Below are positions 44,719-53,443 of a stretch of 64,000 nucleotides of DNA, in pieces. Source of the DNA: Prevotella sp. (GTDB lineage: Bacteria; Bacteroidota; Bacteroidia; Bacteroidales; Bacteroidaceae); contig JAEEQB010000001.1 of the NCBI GenBank assembly GCA_016285075.1, forward strand, positions 1 through 64,000. Reading direction: 5' to 3'. The position numbers and the translations under genes were made by a program. The notes below the pieces were generated by a model that was not told the DNA's origin, searched no databases, and saw only the letters and a list, made by a program, of their open reading frames with translations. The stretch's first letter is position 1. Every line of letters begins with the position of its first letter.

Positions 44719-45732
44719 TTAGCTGACCAAATGATTGAGCCAATAGCAATTCTTCTTTCTTCTTAGCCAGTTGAACAGCCCTGATGTAATCCAGCAACAA
44801 ATGAATATGAACAGCCAAATGATATATACATAAGTGTAGTTAGTCACGAAAGATTTAAAAAGTGCGTGAGTAGCAACCACAAAATACATATGAATAAAAT
44901 AGATAAATGTACTGTGTACGCGAGATGAAGTAAAGAAAGGATGATCATTAATCTTGATTGAGACGGCTATGACAAAAATACCACCACCACAGAAAAGCAG
45001 ATGAAAGGGGAGAGAATAGTAGAATAATAACCATGAAATTGCAATACATATTACCCCTAAAGCATATTCGTGCTTGAGATATTGATTGTATTGTCTAATG
45101 ATCATTCCTGTCGTGACTAATGCAAATCCTCGAAAGGGACCGTTCCTGTCTGTTGATCCTAGAACATATACAACATTTTGACAGATAGCTGATAATGTAT
45201 TGTTACAATTTGTTGATGAATAGAAATAATTAATGAAATAGCCAATCAGCATCATGATAACACTAAGAACCCAAATATAGATTAAGGGTATTCTGCATTT
45301 CTGTAGAATGAAGATGAAGATAATGGACACAATCAAAGCATGAAGATACCAAAGAGGCCATGAAAAGATAATCTCTCCAACAAACAGAAACATTCGTAGG
45401 CAATACAACAGATTTTCTTCAAAAGAATGCCCGTTAACCCATAGATATTTTAATGCAAGCGGAAAGTACACAATTTGCCATAGAATGTAAAGTTTAAGAT
45501 ATCTTCTGCAACTATTTTTCAGAATAGTATATTTGTTTCCTTTATTAATTATTTTATTATGGATGAAGAAGCCTGAGCAAATAAAAAAGAAGGGAACTGC
45601 AGACTCTAAAACAAATTCTATTACTTGTGGATACTCTGTTCCAAATAGTGTCCCTACATGTATTCCAATGACAAGGAATGCCATGAATAATTTCGCAATA
45701 TCTATAACATTATATCTAAATAATAATTGCAT
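44719..45732 (-). CDS. Acyltransferase 3 family membrane protein
   Basis: A 337-residue protein of about ten helices with VIDIAKLFMAFLVIGIHVG (catalytic-type His) and AVPFFFICSGFFI. It is likely an O-acyltransferase for the surface polysaccharide. It follows a GT4 gene on the same strand by 12 bases. It is strongly AT-rich, unlike the GT4 gene before it, which suggests separate origin. Confidence 0.86.
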   Translation of the reverse strand: MQLLFRYNVIDIAKLFMAFLVIGIHVGTLFGTEYPQVIEFVLESAVPFFFICSGFFIHNKIINKGNKYTILKNSCRRYLKLYILWQIVYFPLALKYLWVNGHSFEENLLYCLRMFLFVGEIIFSWPLWYLHALIVSIIFIFILQKCRIPLIYIWVLSVIMMLIGYFINYFYSSTNCNNTLSAICQNVVYVLGSTDRNGPFRGFALVTTGMIIRQYNQYLKHEYALGVICIAISWLLFYYSLPFHLLFCGGGIFVIAVSIKINDHPFFTSSRVHSTFIYFIHMYFVVATHALFKSFVTNYTYVYIIWLFIFICCWITSGLFNWLRRKKNCYWLNHLVS

Positions 45733-45744
45733 AAATTGCTTGTA

Positions 45745-46908
45745 TTATTTTTGAACGGAAAGAACGCTCGTAAACAACCGTTCCCACTGCATACCAATGA
45801 TGCTGATGTCGTATTGGCGGGCTTTTTCTATGGCAGCGTGAGCCAAAGAGACACATTTCTCCTTGTCTTGTATCAGGTGGATGATGCCTTCTGCCAGTTG
45901 TTGAACATTGCCGTTCTCGACCAGAATTCCATCTTTGCCGTTGTCAACAATGTCTTTTGGTCCGCAGGGGCAGTCGAAGGAAATAGAGGCAAGACCATGA
46001 GACATGGCTTCTAAAAGCACCATGCCGAAACCTTCAAACCGTGAACTGAAAACAAATATTGAACTATCGTTATATTCTGTTCCAATGTTTTCAACGGCAT
46101 CGTGCAACACACAGCGCGCTTCGTCGATCTTCATGTCATGCATCTGTTTGATATAGGATGTCTTGTCACCAGGGCCGAATATTGCTAGTTGCCAGTCTGG
46201 GCATTCCTTTTCTACTATATTCCACGCTTGAAGTAGCAAGTCAAAGCCTTTTTGATAAGTGTATCTTCCAACAGCGATAACTCTTTTGTTGTTAAGCTGG
46301 CTTGTAGTCTGCGGTATTGATGGAAGTGGGTTGGGAATGACACAGACATTGCGTAGTTCAGTCCATGACTGTTTATCCTGTTCTGTTAGGACAACAAACT
46401 TGTCGAGCCGCTTAAGCTGACGGACAAGCCTGTGCATCCACCATTTTGAAAAGATATGTTTTGCGATGTTGGTGTCGTTACTCTCAAAATTACGATAGTT
46501 TTGCCTATTGACATGGAGTTCACCAATTTTTTTACTTCCATCGGGAATATCACAGATGAAATTGATCTCCCTTCGTAGAGTACTTACGCAGATGTCTGGC
46601 CTTAGGCTCATCAGCTCCTGTTTAAGCATTCGCTTGAACCGTCGTTGTTTTTTGAGGTAAGCAAAGACCTTCTTTGCAAACGACATTCCCCAGAGTTCTT
46701 CAAAACCGATATTAAGATTAATGATGTTGACCTTATCCGATAGTGGATAGAACGGCTCATTGCCATAGCCATCAGTCAGAATGATGGTAATCTCGTATTT
46801 GTCTGTCTGATTCGCAAGGTAATTGACCTTGGTGGTTAAAACACGCTCAATACCACCGGCAATATAGATCGACGGGGTACAATATACGATTTTGACTTTT
46901 TGCTTCAT
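45745..46908 (-). CDS. GT4 glycosyltransferase
   Basis: The 387-residue GT-B enzyme has the GGIERVLTTKVNYLA acceptor segment, VSTLRREINFICDI, VIAVGRYTYQKGFDLLLQAW and SSRFEGFGMVLLEAMSHGLASISFDCPCGP (EX7E). It is a close relative of the gene at 37140 and, more distantly, 34964. A TAACTTTG -7 box is on the minus strand at 46981-46988, giving a leader of about 67 bases. It is the last gene of the polysaccharide island. Confidence 0.92.
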   Translation of the reverse strand: MKQKVKIVYCTPSIYIAGGIERVLTTKVNYLANQTDKYEITIILTDGYGNEPFYPLSDKVNIINLNIGFEELWGMSFAKKVFAYLKKQRRFKRMLKQELMSLRPDICVSTLRREINFICDIPDGSKKIGELHVNRQNYRNFESNDTNIAKHIFSKWWMHRLVRQLKRLDKFVVLTEQDKQSWTELRNVCVIPNPLPSIPQTTSQLNNKRVIAVGRYTYQKGFDLLLQAWNIVEKECPDWQLAIFGPGDKTSYIKQMHDMKIDEARCVLHDAVENIGTEYNDSSIFVFSSRFEGFGMVLLEAMSHGLASISFDCPCGPKDIVDNGKDGILVENGNVQQLAEGIIHLIQDKEKCVSLAHAAIEKARQYDISIIGMQWERLFTSVLSVQK

Positions 46909-47105
46909 AAATAAGGATTAATTATCTGTAAATACGTGATCTCGTTCTGTGAAAGCATCTTTTTATCTTCATCTTGGCCACAAAGTTAATAAAAAAAAAA
47001 CAAACAAGAACGTATTCTCAGTTTTTTTGTATTTTTGTGTTTATTTTAAAGGTAAGGAATGCAAGGATATACAGTAGCCGATTAAAGAAATATACGTCTA
47101 TAATA

Positions 47106-47140
47106 ACCCCCGGAAGTTTAACAAGATAACTTCCGGGGGT
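47106..47140. terminator. Strong GC-rich hairpin after the DUF1573 gene
   Basis: A perfect 13-bp stem (47106-47118 with 47128-47140) has a 9-base loop. The U runs on either side are weak. It lies 22 bases past the DUF1573 stop codon and probably ends that transcript. Confidence 0.6.
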
Positions 47141-47161
47141 CATTTTACTTAACAATTTGTA

Positions 47162-47554
47162 TTATTGTTTTGTCTCTTCCATTGTACCTTCTATATAAAG
47201 GCGGGTCATTTCAACTGCGCCGTTCGTGCGGATGGTGATGGACTTCTTGAAGTGGCCGGGGAATTTGCCTGTCCCATTGTAGGTTACCTTGATGGTGCCC
47301 TTCTCGCCTGGCTGAACGGGAGCCTTGGTATATTCTGGAACAGTGCATCCGCAGGAAGCAACAGCCTGGTTAATTACCAGCGGCTTCTCGCCTACATTCG
47401 TATAAGTAAAGGTACAATTCACCACGGGTTCTTTGTCTGAGAAAGTTCCAAAGTCGTGGGTCAACTTGTCAAACTTGATTTCTGCCTCTTTCTGAGCTGA
47501 GGCCATGGTCATGCCGCAAATGAGCAGCAGGGTCATTAATAGAATTTTCTTCAT
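47162..47554 (-). CDS. DUF1573 periplasmic protein
   Basis: The 130-residue secreted protein has a signal peptide (MKKILLMTLLLICGMTMASAQ) and one DUF1573 domain of Ig-like strands (KLTHDFGTFSDKEPVV, VASCGCTVPEYTKAPVQPGEKG). The CGC motif is typical. The family is common in Bacteroidetes, often as several copies; its function is unknown. A TATTTTTG -7 box is at 47584-47591 on the minus strand. An alternative ATG at 47569 would add five residues. Confidence 0.88.
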   Translation of the reverse strand: MKKILLMTLLLICGMTMASAQKEAEIKFDKLTHDFGTFSDKEPVVNCTFTYTNVGEKPLVINQAVASCGCTVPEYTKAPVQPGEKGTIKVTYNGTGKFPGHFKKSITIRTNGAVEMTRLYIEGTMEETKQ

Positions 47555-47640
47555 TTCTTGTTTAATCATTTGTTACTTTGCGGCAAAAATAATCAATTTA
47601 GCACGGATATCATATTATTGGTGCTGTTTTTTATGTTTTT

Positions 47641-48786
47641 TTAATTTTTCAAGAGCTTATAGTATTCGGTAGCCCCAAGCAGGAAACAGCCGGTGCCATA
47701 GTCCTCGAAGTCAGGTACTTTGTCATAGCTGAGGGGCTGTCCGGCACAGGGGTCTTTGCCCGTACCCTGCATCCAACCGAGGAATCCGTCGCGATGAACA
47801 GCATCCCTGACCATGGCATCCCAGGCACGGTCGCAAGCAGGACGGAAGACTTTGGATTTCAGGTAACCCTGCTGTATGCCCCAAGCCATACCATATAGAA
47901 AGAGCGCTGTGCCCGATGTCTCTTTCATGGCGTAGTTGGTGCTGGTGAGGCTGGGATTCCAAAAACCGTCGCTGCGCTGACACTTGAGTAGTGCATTGCT
48001 CATCAGAAGGAAGTCTTTCTTGAGTTTCTTATATACCTTGTCGTTCTTGGGCAAGGTGTTCATGCAGCGTACCAAAGCAGCATACACCCAACCATTGCCA
48101 CGGCTCCAGTAGCAGTTCTGACCGTCAGGCTCCTTGTAGGGGGCCACGTAGTCTGCATCACGCCACCAAAGGCCTTCCTTGGTGTTGAAGAGTCCTCCGG
48201 CAAGGGTGTCACGGCTCCATGTGTACATCTTCATGGCATGGTCGATGTAGCTGCGCTCGCCTGTGAGCTGGGCCATCTGGAAATAGACGGGCATGGCCAT
48301 CTGAATGGCATCAATCCATGTCCACCATCCATAGAGGGCACCGTCTGCCTTCTTGTCGTTAGGCGTTTTCATCTGGTGGGCCAGATTCTGGATAGTAGGC
48401 TTCAGCAGTTCGTCCTTACTTTTTGTGGCGTAGGGGATCAGTTCTATATAGGTCTGTTCGCAACATTGGTCGTCAGCATCGCAAGTGGCAATACCGTTCC
48501 GGGGTGTCCATTGGTGGAAGTCTGCCCACTTCATGGCGTAGTCCACATAGCGCTGCTGAGGGTCAGTCTGCTGCAGGGCCATAAGCCCCTCGTAATATAC
48601 GGCGCGTGTCCAAAGAGAACTGGGCCGAATACGTTTTACGTTGGTGGGAATGGTGGGGTCAGCGTACTTGGCCATGAAGTAGTCGTTGACTTTACGGGTG
48701 GTGCTGAGTACATCGTCAGCAGTGGTCTGAGCGTTGGCTCCAAGGAGCGTCACGGATGCGATAAACAGGGTAATCAGTCTTTTCAT
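47641..48786 (-). CDS. GH105-like unsaturated rhamnogalacturonyl hydrolase
   Basis: The 381-residue secreted enzyme has a signal peptide (to about residue 19, LLGANAQT) and an (alpha/alpha)6 barrel of the GH88/GH105 type. Key segments are GWWTWIDAIQMAMPVYF with the catalytic-type Asp, WSRGNGWVYAALVR and ETSGTALFLYGMAWG. It should release unsaturated galacturonic acid from pectin-derived oligosaccharides in the periplasm. A consensus promoter at 48824-48854 is interlocked with that of the divergent tkt gene. Confidence 0.86.
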   Translation of the reverse strand: MKRLITLFIASVTLLGANAQTTADDVLSTTRKVNDYFMAKYADPTIPTNVKRIRPSSLWTRAVYYEGLMALQQTDPQQRYVDYAMKWADFHQWTPRNGIATCDADDQCCEQTYIELIPYATKSKDELLKPTIQNLAHQMKTPNDKKADGALYGWWTWIDAIQMAMPVYFQMAQLTGERSYIDHAMKMYTWSRDTLAGGLFNTKEGLWWRDADYVAPYKEPDGQNCYWSRGNGWVYAALVRCMNTLPKNDKVYKKLKKDFLLMSNALLKCQRSDGFWNPSLTSTNYAMKETSGTALFLYGMAWGIQQGYLKSKVFRPACDRAWDAMVRDAVHRDGFLGWMQGTGKDPCAGQPLSYDKVPDFEDYGTGCFLLGATEYYKLLKN

Positions 48787-48823
48787 TGTAGTCGTTTTAG
48801 TAGTGTTTAACTTGTTTTGTCTG

Positions 48824-48854
48824 CAAAATTACGGTTTTTTTTGCGATTATCAAA
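48824..48854 (-). promoter_or_regulatory. Promoter of the GH105-like gene
   Basis: On the minus strand TTTG (48851-48854), 19 bases and TAATTTTG (48824-48831). It shares DNA with the divergent tkt promoter. Confidence 0.8.
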
Positions 48855-48871
48855 ATAATTTCGTATCTTTG
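48840..48871 (+). promoter_or_regulatory. Promoter of tkt
   Basis: TTTG at 48840-48843, 20 bases and TATCTTTG at 48864-48871. The -33 box lies inside the spacer of the opposite promoter, so both cannot be occupied at once. Confidence 0.85.
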
Positions 48872-48909
48872 CAAACAAATTGCATTTAATTATCAAATCA
48901 AAACTTATT

Positions 48910-50922
48910 ATGAACGACAACAAAGTTATGAACATGGCAGCGGACAACATCCGTATCCTTGCTGCTTCAATGGTTGAAAAGGCAAAGTCGGGACACCCCG
49001 GTGGCGCCATGGGGGGTGCAGATTTTATCAACACCTTGTACTCAGAGTTCTTGGTCTATGATCCCGAAAATCCCGCATGGGAGGGTCGTGACCGTTTCTT
49101 CCTCGATCCTGGCCACATGGCTCCGATGCTCTACAGCCAGCTTGCCCTTATCGGTAAGTATACCTTAGAGGATTTGAAGAACCTGCGCCAATGGGGCTCT
49201 GTCACTCCCGGCCACCCCGAGCGTGAGATAGAGCGTGGCATCGAGAATACTTCTGGTCCTCTCGGACAGGGTCACACCTTTGCTGTCGGTGCTGCCATTG
49301 CAGCCAAGTTCCTGAAAGCTCGTCTGGGCGATGTGATGAATCAGACCATCTATGCCTATATCTCTGACGGTGGTGTGCAGGAGGAGATTTCTCAGGGTGC
49401 TGGCCGTATTGCAGGTAACCTCGGACTTGACAACCTCATCATGTTCTACGATGCCAATGATATACAGCTTTCCACCAAGACAGAGGTGGTGACTTGTGAG
49501 GACACCGCCAAGAAATATGAGTCTTGGGGATGGTATGTCCAGAAGATTGATGGTAACGACGTGGACCAGATCCGTGAGGCCATCAAGAAGGCTCAGGCCG
49601 AGAAGGAACGCCCGAGTCTGATTATCGGCCACTGTGTGATGGGTAAGGGTGCCCGTAAGGCTGATGGTTCTTCTTACGAGAGCAACTGTGCTACTCATGG
49701 TGCTCCTCTCGGTGGCGATGCTTATATCAACACCATGAAGAACCTGGGTGCTGATCCTGAGAATCCATTCCAGATCTTCCCCGAAGTGCAGGAACTCTAT
49801 GCCAAGCGTGCAGAGGAGCTGAAGAAGATCTGCGCAGAGCGTTATGCTGCCAAGGCAGAATGGGCCAAGGCCAATCCTGAGAAGGCTAAGCAGCTGGAAG
49901 AGTGGTTCAGCGGCAAGGCTCCTGTGATTGACTGGAGCAAGGTGGAGCAGAAGGCTGGCAGCGCTACCCGTAGCGCCTCTGCTGCCGTTCTAGGTCAGCT
50001 CGCCGAGCAGGTGCCCAATATGATCTGTGCTTCTGCCGACCTGTCTAACTCTGATAATACCAACGGCTTCCTGAAGAAGACCCACGATATTGTGAAGGGT
50101 GATTTCTCTGGTGCCTTCTTCGAGGCTGGTGTGGCTGAGCTCACCATGGCTTGCTGTTGTATTGGTATGGCTCTGCACGGTGGTGTCATCCCCGCCTGCG
50201 GTACCTTCTTTGTATTCTCAGACTATATGAAGCCTGCCGTACGTATGGCCGCCCTGATGGAGCTGCCCGTGAAGTTCATCTGGACCCATGATGCCTTCCG
50301 TGTTGGTGAGGATGGTCCTACCCATGAGCCTGTAGAGCAGGAGGCACAGATCCGCCTGATGGAGAAACTGAAGAACCACCACGGCAAGAACTCTGTTCTC
50401 GTTGTCCGTCCTGCCGATGCTGAGGAGACCACTGTCTGCTGGCGCATGGCTATGGAGAATGTCGATACCCCGACCGCTCTCATCTTCTCTCGTCAGAACA
50501 TTGAGATGCTGCCCGAGGGCAATGACTATACTCAGGCTACCAAGGGCGCTTATGTGGTTGCCGGTAGTGATGAGGACTATGATGTTATCTTACTTGCTTC
50601 TGGCTCAGAGGTATCTACCCTTGAGGCCGGTGCCAAGCTGCTCCGCGAGGATGGCGTGAAACTGCGTGTTGTCAGCGTTCCTTCCGAGGGACTGTTCCGC
50701 AGCCAGCCGAAGGAGTATCAGCAGAGTGTGCTGCCCGCAGGCAAGAAGAAGTTCGGTCTGACCGCTGGTCTTCCCGTGAACCTTGAAGGCCTGGTAGGTG
50801 CAGACGGTTGCGTATGGGGTCTGGAGAGCTTCGGTTTCTCTGCTCCTTACAAGGTGCTTGACGAAAAACTCGGCTTCACCGGTCAGAACGTCTACGAGCA
50901 GGTGAAGAAGCTGTTGGCTTAA
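48910..50922 (+). CDS. tkt: Transketolase
   Basis: The 670-residue cytoplasmic enzyme moves two-carbon units between pentose and hexose phosphates with thiamine diphosphate. Visible motifs are KSGHPGGAMGGADF, GPLGQGHTFAVGAAIA, the ThDP-binding SDGGVQEEISQGAGR to DANDIQ region, and in the second half LSNSDNTNGF, FVFSDYMKPAVR and DGPTHEPVEQ. ATG 48910 fits the promoter and family start (MNDNKVMNMAADNIR). It is followed by rpiB after 16 bases; together with xylA and xylB it covers pentose use. Confidence 0.96.
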   Translation: MNDNKVMNMAADNIRILAASMVEKAKSGHPGGAMGGADFINTLYSEFLVYDPENPAWEGRDRFFLDPGHMAPMLYSQLALIGKYTLEDLKNLRQWGSVTPGHPEREIERGIENTSGPLGQGHTFAVGAAIAAKFLKARLGDVMNQTIYAYISDGGVQEEISQGAGRIAGNLGLDNLIMFYDANDIQLSTKTEVVTCEDTAKKYESWGWYVQKIDGNDVDQIREAIKKAQAEKERPSLIIGHCVMGKGARKADGSSYESNCATHGAPLGGDAYINTMKNLGADPENPFQIFPEVQELYAKRAEELKKICAERYAAKAEWAKANPEKAKQLEEWFSGKAPVIDWSKVEQKAGSATRSASAAVLGQLAEQVPNMICASADLSNSDNTNGFLKKTHDIVKGDFSGAFFEAGVAELTMACCCIGMALHGGVIPACGTFFVFSDYMKPAVRMAALMELPVKFIWTHDAFRVGEDGPTHEPVEQEAQIRLMEKLKNHHGKNSVLVVRPADAEETTVCWRMAMENVDTPTALIFSRQNIEMLPEGNDYTQATKGAYVVAGSDEDYDVILLASGSEVSTLEAGAKLLREDGVKLRVVSVPSEGLFRSQPKEYQQSVLPAGKKKFGLTAGLPVNLEGLVGADGCVWGLESFGFSAPYKVLDEKLGFTGQNVYEQVKKLLA

Positions 50923-50938
50923 TAGATAATTGATCATT

Positions 50939-51379
50939 ATGGAAGTCAAGACAGTAGGCATAGCCAGCGACCACGCTGGCTTTGCTTTGAAACAGTTCGT
51001 GAAGAAGTACCTCGATGAAAAAGGTTACTCCTATAAAGACTATGGTACTTATACCGAGGACTCATGCGACTATAGCGACTTCGGCCATGCATTGGCCCGT
51101 GGTATTGAGGCTGGCGAAGTTTTCCCTGGCATAGCCATCTGCGGATCGGGCGAAGGTATCAACATGACGCTCAACAAGCATCAGTCGATCCGAGCCGGTC
51201 TCTGCTGGATTCCTGAGATTGCCCATCTCATCCGCCAGCACAATAATGCTAACGTGCTGGTGATGCCTGGCCGTTTCATCGATGAGGATATGGCCCGCAA
51301 GATCATGGATGAGTACTTCTCCACTGAGTTCGAGGGTGGTCGCCACCAGAAGCGTATAGACAAGATTCCGGTTCAGTGA
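50939..51379 (+). CDS. rpiB: Ribose-5-phosphate isomerase B
   Basis: The 146-residue enzyme interconverts ribose 5-phosphate and ribulose 5-phosphate. It has the GIASDHAGFALK N-terminus, DSCDYSDF, the catalytic cysteine in AICGSGEGINM and RAGLCW. ATG 50939 is the start. The stop codon lies inside the first, partial copy of a 71-bp tandem repeat, so the last residues (KIPVQ) are encoded by repeat sequence. Confidence 0.95.
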   Translation: MEVKTVGIASDHAGFALKQFVKKYLDEKGYSYKDYGTYTEDSCDYSDFGHALARGIEAGEVFPGIAICGSGEGINMTLNKHQSIRAGLCWIPEIAHLIRQHNNANVLVMPGRFIDEDMARKIMDEYFSTEFEGGRHQKRIDKIPVQ

Positions 51380-51590
51380 GCGAAATGTAAGCTTGTTTAG
51401 ATTTCCGAACGAGAGGAATCTCGACCGAAGGTCAAGTTCCGGTTAAGTGAGCGAAATGTAAGCTTGTTTAGATTTCCGAACGAGAGGATTCTCGACCGAA
51501 GGTCAAGTTCCGGTTAAGTTGAGCGAAATGTAAGCTTGTTTACATTTCCGAACGAGAGGAATCTCGACTGAAGGTCAAGTTCCGGTTCAC
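51366..51590. repeat. Three tandem 71-72 bp hairpin-rich repeats after rpiB
   Basis: Full copies start at 51378, 51449 and 51521 (periods 71 and 72). A 12-base piece of a preceding copy lies inside the end of rpiB. Each copy can fold as CGAGA-GGAA-TCTCG (10-bp span at 51410-51423 in copy 1) followed by GACC-GAA-GGTC, enclosed by CCGAA/TTCCGG. In copy 3 a C-to-T change turns a C-G pair into a T-G wobble, keeping the second stem. Confidence 0.93.
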
Positions 51591-51610
51591 TTAGACCATA
51601 GGAATGGATG

Positions 51611-51647
51611 AAAAGAATCCCCATCAGTAATGGTGGGGATTCTTTTT
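51611..51647. terminator. Bidirectional terminator between rpiB and the patatin gene
   Basis: A 13-bp stem (51611-51623 with 51634-51646) has T after it on the plus strand (51643-51647) and A before it (51611-51614) serving the minus strand. It can end transcripts of rpiB and of the convergent patatin gene. Confidence 0.9.
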
Positions 51648-51665
51648 GACATCAGTACCTGTTTA

Positions 51666-52613
51666 CTATTGATTCAGAAGCTTCTCTTTTAACGCCATGA
51701 GCTCTTGCCAATGTTTCATGGCCTCTTGTTCTCCAATGAGCATCATGCGTTCACTATTTTTGTTGCCGAAACTGGAGGCATCGTAATCGGGCAGGGGAGG
51801 GTGAATGTAGACGGTGGCTAGATTGACGTTTTGTTTGTATTTCTTGACATCGGGTCGTGACACCACCCAGTCGAGCAGACCACCGATGCCCCATTGTTCC
51901 TTGAGCGAGTAGTTTCGTTCATTAGCCTCGCTCTGTTGCAGGTCTATGGCGATGATGTATTCTGCTCCAAGGTTCTTGGCAACGTCGGTGGGCAGGTTGT
52001 TCATCATACCGCCATCCACAAGTTTGGCGCCATCCCAGTCCACGGGTTTGAAAATGCCGGGTATAGCCATGGAGGCCCGTATGGCTTTCGCCAGACTGCC
52101 CTTTGCCAAGATACATTCCGAGGTGGTCATAAAGTCTACGGCTACGCATCGGAAGGGAATCTTCAGCTTGTCGAAACTGATGTTCCCCCGAAACCCTGAC
52201 ATGGAATCGAGCATCTGTTCGATGCGTTCTCCCTTCATCACTCCAAAGCCCTTGCTGTCCTTGTCCAAGACGGGAAAACCGAAGATATAAGTTACTCCGT
52301 TCTTCACGGTATAGGGCTGAGTGGCATACTCCTGGTTGCGGTCAGTAAGCAGGGAAAGCCACTCTTGGTTGCGGAACATCGTGTCGAGCTGTGCTGATGT
52401 ATAGCCACAGGCGTATAGCCCTCCAACAATAGAGCCGATGCTTGTTCCCACCACTAGGTCTACGGGAATACCCGCACGCTCGATGACTTTCAGCGCTCCC
52501 ACCTCGGCAGCACCCTTGGCACCTCCTCCACCGAACACCACTGCTATCTTGGGTCGGGCTCCATAGCTTGCTATGGTGGCAAGCAGTAGGAAAATAACTG
52601 TCATTTTTTTCAT
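51666..52613 (-). CDS. Patatin-like phospholipase, secreted
   Basis: The 315-residue protein has a signal peptide (MKKMTVIFLLLATIASYGA) and a patatin domain. The oxyanion motif is FGGGGAKGAAEVG, the nucleophile elbow GTSIGSIVGG and the catalytic dyad aspartate VDGGMMNN. It should hydrolyse phospholipids at or beyond the periplasm. It lacks the C-terminal barrel of PlpD-type proteins. The frame is open to 52706, but a TATCTTTG -7 box at 52622-52629 (minus strand) places the transcript start only three or so bases before ATG 52613. Confidence 0.9.
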   Translation of the reverse strand: MKKMTVIFLLLATIASYGARPKIAVVFGGGGAKGAAEVGALKVIERAGIPVDLVVGTSIGSIVGGLYACGYTSAQLDTMFRNQEWLSLLTDRNQEYATQPYTVKNGVTYIFGFPVLDKDSKGFGVMKGERIEQMLDSMSGFRGNISFDKLKIPFRCVAVDFMTTSECILAKGSLAKAIRASMAIPGIFKPVDWDGAKLVDGGMMNNLPTDVAKNLGAEYIIAIDLQQSEANERNYSLKEQWGIGGLLDWVVSRPDVKKYKQNVNLATVYIHPPLPDYDASSFGNKNSERMMLIGEQEAMKHWQELMALKEKLLNQ

Positions 52614-52745
52614 AACGGGTGCAAAGATATAAAAAAGATTATAATACTTCTTTGATAATTGCTCACAATTTTCATTTTTTAATAGTGTTCTCCTCCTGTG
52701 GTTCATAATTATTTTTTATCTTTGCAACCTAAAACATTTTTTAAG

Positions 52746-53438
52746 ATGGAAGACAGCAGTTTAAATAAGTATCTTGACGAGATAGGTCGCAGCGAACTGT
52801 TGACCAATGAGCAGGAGCGTGAACTATCAGAACGTATCAGGCAGGGTGATCAAAAGGCGCTGAACAAGTTGGTAGAGGCCAACCTGCGTTTTGTGGTGAA
52901 GATAGCTCAGCAGTATCGTGGACGAGGGGTAGAACTTGATGATTTGGTAAGCGAGGGTAACATCGGGCTGATGAAGGCTGCCGCGAAGTTTGATGCCACC
53001 CGTGGCGTGCGCTTTGTCAACTTTGCCGTGGTGTATATCCGTCAGCAGATAGAGAAGGTGTTGCCAGCATCTTCGGAGGATTCCGCTGTGCTGGTCAGCC
53101 GAAAGAGTGATGTACACGAGGCTTCGCTTGATGCTCCTTTGGGGCATCGTGCAGGAGTGAGTCTGCTGTCTGTCCTTGTCAATAAAGATTTGCCAGATTC
53201 CGATGCCCGTGTTCACTCTGCTGCAATTGAGGAGGCTGTTATTTTTGCCCTTGATTGCCTTTCTGAGCGTGAACGTCAGATAGTCAACAGCTTTTATGGC
53301 ATTGGTCAGGAACATGAGACAATGGCAGAAATCGCTGAGGATCTGGGTGTAAAGCGTGAACGTGTAAGGCAGCTACGCAAAAAGGCCCTGCGCCGGTTGC
53401 GCAAGGCCTATCGTCATCGTCTCAGGGAGATGATGTAA
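52746..53438 (+). CDS. Sigma-70 family RNA polymerase sigma factor (divergent, RpoD-like)
   Basis: The 230-residue factor has region 1.2 (LNKYLDEIGRSELLTNEQE), region 2 (LVEANLRFVVKIAQQY, FDATRGVRFVNFAVVYIRQQI), a short poorly conserved region 3 and region 4 with the helix-turn-helix MAEIAEDLGVKRERVRQLRKKA. Primary sigma factors of Bacteroidetes have YAVWWIRQ in the -10 melting helix; here it is FAVVYIRQ, and the product is shorter. It is therefore probably an accessory group 2-like factor. ATG 52746 fits a TATCTTTG -7 box at 52717-52724. It is convergent with htpG. Confidence 0.88.
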   Translation: MEDSSLNKYLDEIGRSELLTNEQERELSERIRQGDQKALNKLVEANLRFVVKIAQQYRGRGVELDDLVSEGNIGLMKAAAKFDATRGVRFVNFAVVYIRQQIEKVLPASSEDSAVLVSRKSDVHEASLDAPLGHRAGVSLLSVLVNKDLPDSDARVHSAAIEEAVIFALDCLSERERQIVNSFYGIGQEHETMAEIAEDLGVKRERVRQLRKKALRRLRKAYRHRLREMM

Positions 53439-53443
53439 GATTC

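Noticed and set aside
48238..48810. A 190-codon frame antisense to the GH105-like gene
   Set aside because: It runs opposite a conserved secreted enzyme and crosses its signal peptide and promoter; no family match is visible.
51378..51590. Repeats after rpiB considered as CRISPR or as coding repeats
   Set aside because: Units are contiguous with no unique spacers, and the 71/72 period breaks any reading frame.
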